Of a DNA stretch of 13,427 nucleotides, positions 13,190 through 13,427 are shown piece by piece. The stretch's first letter is position 1; each line of letters starts with the position of its first letter. The translations under genes and the position numbers were made by a program. This stretch comes from Armatimonadaceae bacterium (lineage in GTDB: Bacteria > Armatimonadota > Armatimonadia > Armatimonadales > Armatimonadaceae). The DNA lies in contig JAUJNC010000214.1 of assembly GCA_030446525.1 (NCBI GenBank), positions 1 through 13,427 on the forward strand, written 5' to 3'. A model generated the notes under the pieces. That model was given only the letters and a program-made list of their open reading frames with translations. It ran no database searches and was not told the origin of the DNA.

Positions 13190-13427
13190 ATGGACAGTTC
13201 GTGCCCGGCTCTTCTCTTTCCTGCCGCCATCGGCAAAGAGGTCATCTGCCGCTTCGACGGCGGCGACGTTACCAGCGACGCCGGCCTGTTGCTCTTGGCC
13301 CAAGCCGACAAGAAGATCTGCCTGAGCAAGGCACTCTCGGCGGCCATCACCGATAAGCGGCAACAAAGCAAAGTGGCCTTTCTCCGCTTTGATGGAGTGT
13401 ACGATAAGCTACACAGAACCATGGAAG
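13190..13427 (+). CDS. IS1380-family transposase, N-terminal part (3' end outside window)
   Basis: The open frame runs from the ATG at 13190 to the window edge (79 residues) without a stop. It starts MDSSCPALLFPAAIGKEVI and continues CRFDGGDVTSDAGLLLLAQA and LSKALSAAITDKRQQSKV. This is the conserved N-terminal segment of IS1380 transposases (a pattern like I..RFD....SSDGG.LLL..D..LGL...L......D.R...KV). The last visible residues (AFLRFDGVYDKLHRTME) do not follow the usual SLLDLLRQR continuation, so this copy may be rearranged or divergent. The DDE residues lie outside the window. Confidence 0.8.
   Translation, partial: MDSSCPALLFPAAIGKEVICRFDGGDVTSDAGLLLLAQADKKICLSKALSAAITDKRQQSKVAFLRFDGVYDKLHRTME

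Larger units (their letters stand above)
13104..13427 (+). mobile_element. IS1380-family insertion sequence, left end (continues beyond window)
   Basis: The left terminal repeat is probably CCCGGATTATGCGTG from 13104. It resembles the known IS1380-family end of ISEcp1 (CCTAGATTCTACGT) at most positions. The transposase start follows 86 bp further in. The right end lies outside, so completeness cannot be judged. Confidence 0.65.

Noticed and set aside
12856..13422. Minus-strand 188-codon frame across the IS1380 end
   Set aside because: It runs antisense to the transposase start and across the terminal repeat; composition is not protein-like.
1..13427. CRISPR array, tRNA or rRNA genes
   Set aside because: No regularly spaced direct repeats, tRNA cloverleaf or rRNA signature was seen anywhere in the window.

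Overview
The window is GC-rich, mostly accessory DNA from an unidentified bacterium. Gram-negative (two-membrane) affiliation is suggested by a decayed outer-membrane beta-barrel gene. A DUF4118-type kinase remnant, a slipin, a GH1-type glycosidase fragment and a tail-anchored Tudor-like protein fit an environmental lineage such as Armatimonadota or Chloroflexota-like bacteria, but I cannot fix the phylum from sequence alone.

Left end (1-2410, minus strand): two plasmid- or ICE-like units. The first is an ExeA-type AAA+ ATPase followed, with an ATGA overlap, by the start of a small acidic protein. It is driven by a perfect TTGACA-18-TATAAT promoter, with a perfect hairpin in the leader. The second is an operon of four small genes (52, 57, 93 and 139 codons of protein). 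Two of these belong to conserved hypothetical families I recognise. Its promoter carries a perfect 17-bp palindrome, and all four starts lack a Shine-Dalgarno sequence but share a GTAA/CTAA leader motif.

Middle (2440-6982): an insertion-sequence graveyard. An IS110-type transposase remnant on the minus strand is interrupted near its 3' end by an IS5-family element. A second IS110 copy lies head-to-head on the plus strand, so that about 2.1 kb forms a giant imperfect inverted repeat around a 185-nt loop. An IS256-family element follows. All these transposases are broken by many small indels.

6983-9957: more broken genes. There is a signal-peptide start cut off at the IS256 end, an aminoglycoside-phosphotransferase-like kinase spread over three frames, an outer-membrane beta-barrel remnant with an intact terminator hairpin, nested alternative hairpins, and the N-terminus of a membrane sensor kinase.

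Right part (9958-13427): intact genes return. A two-Tudor-like-domain tail-anchored protein and an SPFH/slipin protein are now separated by an apparently complete 869-bp IS5-family element with perfect ends and a TAA duplication. A convergent unit holds a one-TM small protein and the first ~75 codons of a GH1-like glycosidase. The window ends inside an IS1380-family element whose start codon sits just behind a leader hairpin.

The most original observations are the shared SD-less leader motif in the small-gene operon, the IS110 giant palindrome, the Tudor-like membrane protein, and several leader or operator structures.
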